Source of the DNA: Thoreauomyces humboldtii
Taxonomy: Eukaryota; Chytridiomycota; Chytridiomycetes; Spizellomycetales; Powellomycetaceae
Assembly (NCBI GenBank): GCA_027596035.1
Contig: JADGJA010000411.1
Location: 1 to 19,486 of the forward strand
Reading direction: 5' to 3'
Length of the DNA: 19,486 bases
Shown: piece after piece, positions 19,401 through 19,486 of the stretch
Layout of the letters: every line of letters starts with the position of its first letter
Numbering within the stretch: the first letter of the stretch is position 1
Program-made: the position numbers and the translations under genes
Notes under the pieces: generated by a model
Databases searched by the model: none
The model's input: only the letters and a program-made list of their open reading frames with translations
Told to the model about the DNA's origin: nothing

Positions 19401-19486
19401 ATGAAGCTGCATAAGCGACATCGCTCACCCACACCGGTACTAGAACTGGAATGGTGTCAACGATCACGGTGTCAGCGCGCTGGTGG
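19401..19486 (+). CDS. Possible 5' end of an unidentified gene (partial)
   Basis: An ATG after a CA-rich leader opens a frame (MKLHKRHRSPTPVLELEW…) that runs to the window edge, 28 codons. The start is basic and Ser/Pro-containing, compatible with a nuclear protein, but 28 codons are too few to tell coding from chance or to name a family. Confidence 0.25.
   Translation, partial: MKLHKRHRSPTPVLELEWCQRSRCQRAG

Overview
The window reads as nuclear DNA of a filamentous or yeast-like fungus, most likely a basidiomycete. The genes are dense, cut by many short introns (about 50-90 nt, mostly GT...AG with visible CTRAY-like branch points), and the proteins are typical eukaryotic ones (NMD factor, centromeric histone, dynactin subunit, SNF2 ATPase, proteasome subunit). 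There is no operon logic, no rRNA, no CRISPR array and no convincing tRNA or transposon.

Layout. 1-161: possible RGG-rich 3' end of a gene entering from the left. 162-727: no supported gene apart from a doubtful 57-residue membrane peptide. 728-2932: two broken genes fused tail to tail. These are an aldehyde-dehydrogenase-like fragment (+) and a copy of the 26S proteasome lid subunit Rpn6/PSMD11 (-). Both lack their 3' ends and carry in-frame TAG codons; an 18-bp direct duplication lies between them. 3252-4058 (+): NAT9-type N-acetyltransferase. 4475-5103 (+): centromeric histone H3 (CENP-A/Cse4). 5377-9771 (+): UPF2/Nmd2 in about 15 exons. 10232-11855 (-): Arp10/Arp11-type actin-related protein of dynactin. 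12289-13041 (-): a 250-residue Asn/Gln/His/Gly-rich disordered protein with a dehydrin K-segment-like motif. 13551-14439 (+): MscL-type mechanosensitive channel with a C-terminal zinc ribbon. 14552-18799 (-): a SNF2 ATPase with an inserted RING finger (Rad5/HLTF/Rad16 type) and several N-terminal SUMO-interaction-like motifs. 19401-19486 (+): possible first codons of a gene leaving on the right.

Most neighbours are unrelated housekeeping genes. Two relationships stand out. The dehydrin-like gene and the MscL gene are divergent and share one ~510-bp intergenic region with a TATA box and an AGGGG stress element, which suggests a water- or osmotic-stress pair. The Rpn6/ALDH block is a decayed rearrangement in otherwise intact gene space. 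TAG is the natural stop of the NAT9 and ARP10 genes here, so the internal TAGs are real breaks and not a changed code. Exon models were built by hand from splice signals and family conservation; no searches were run.
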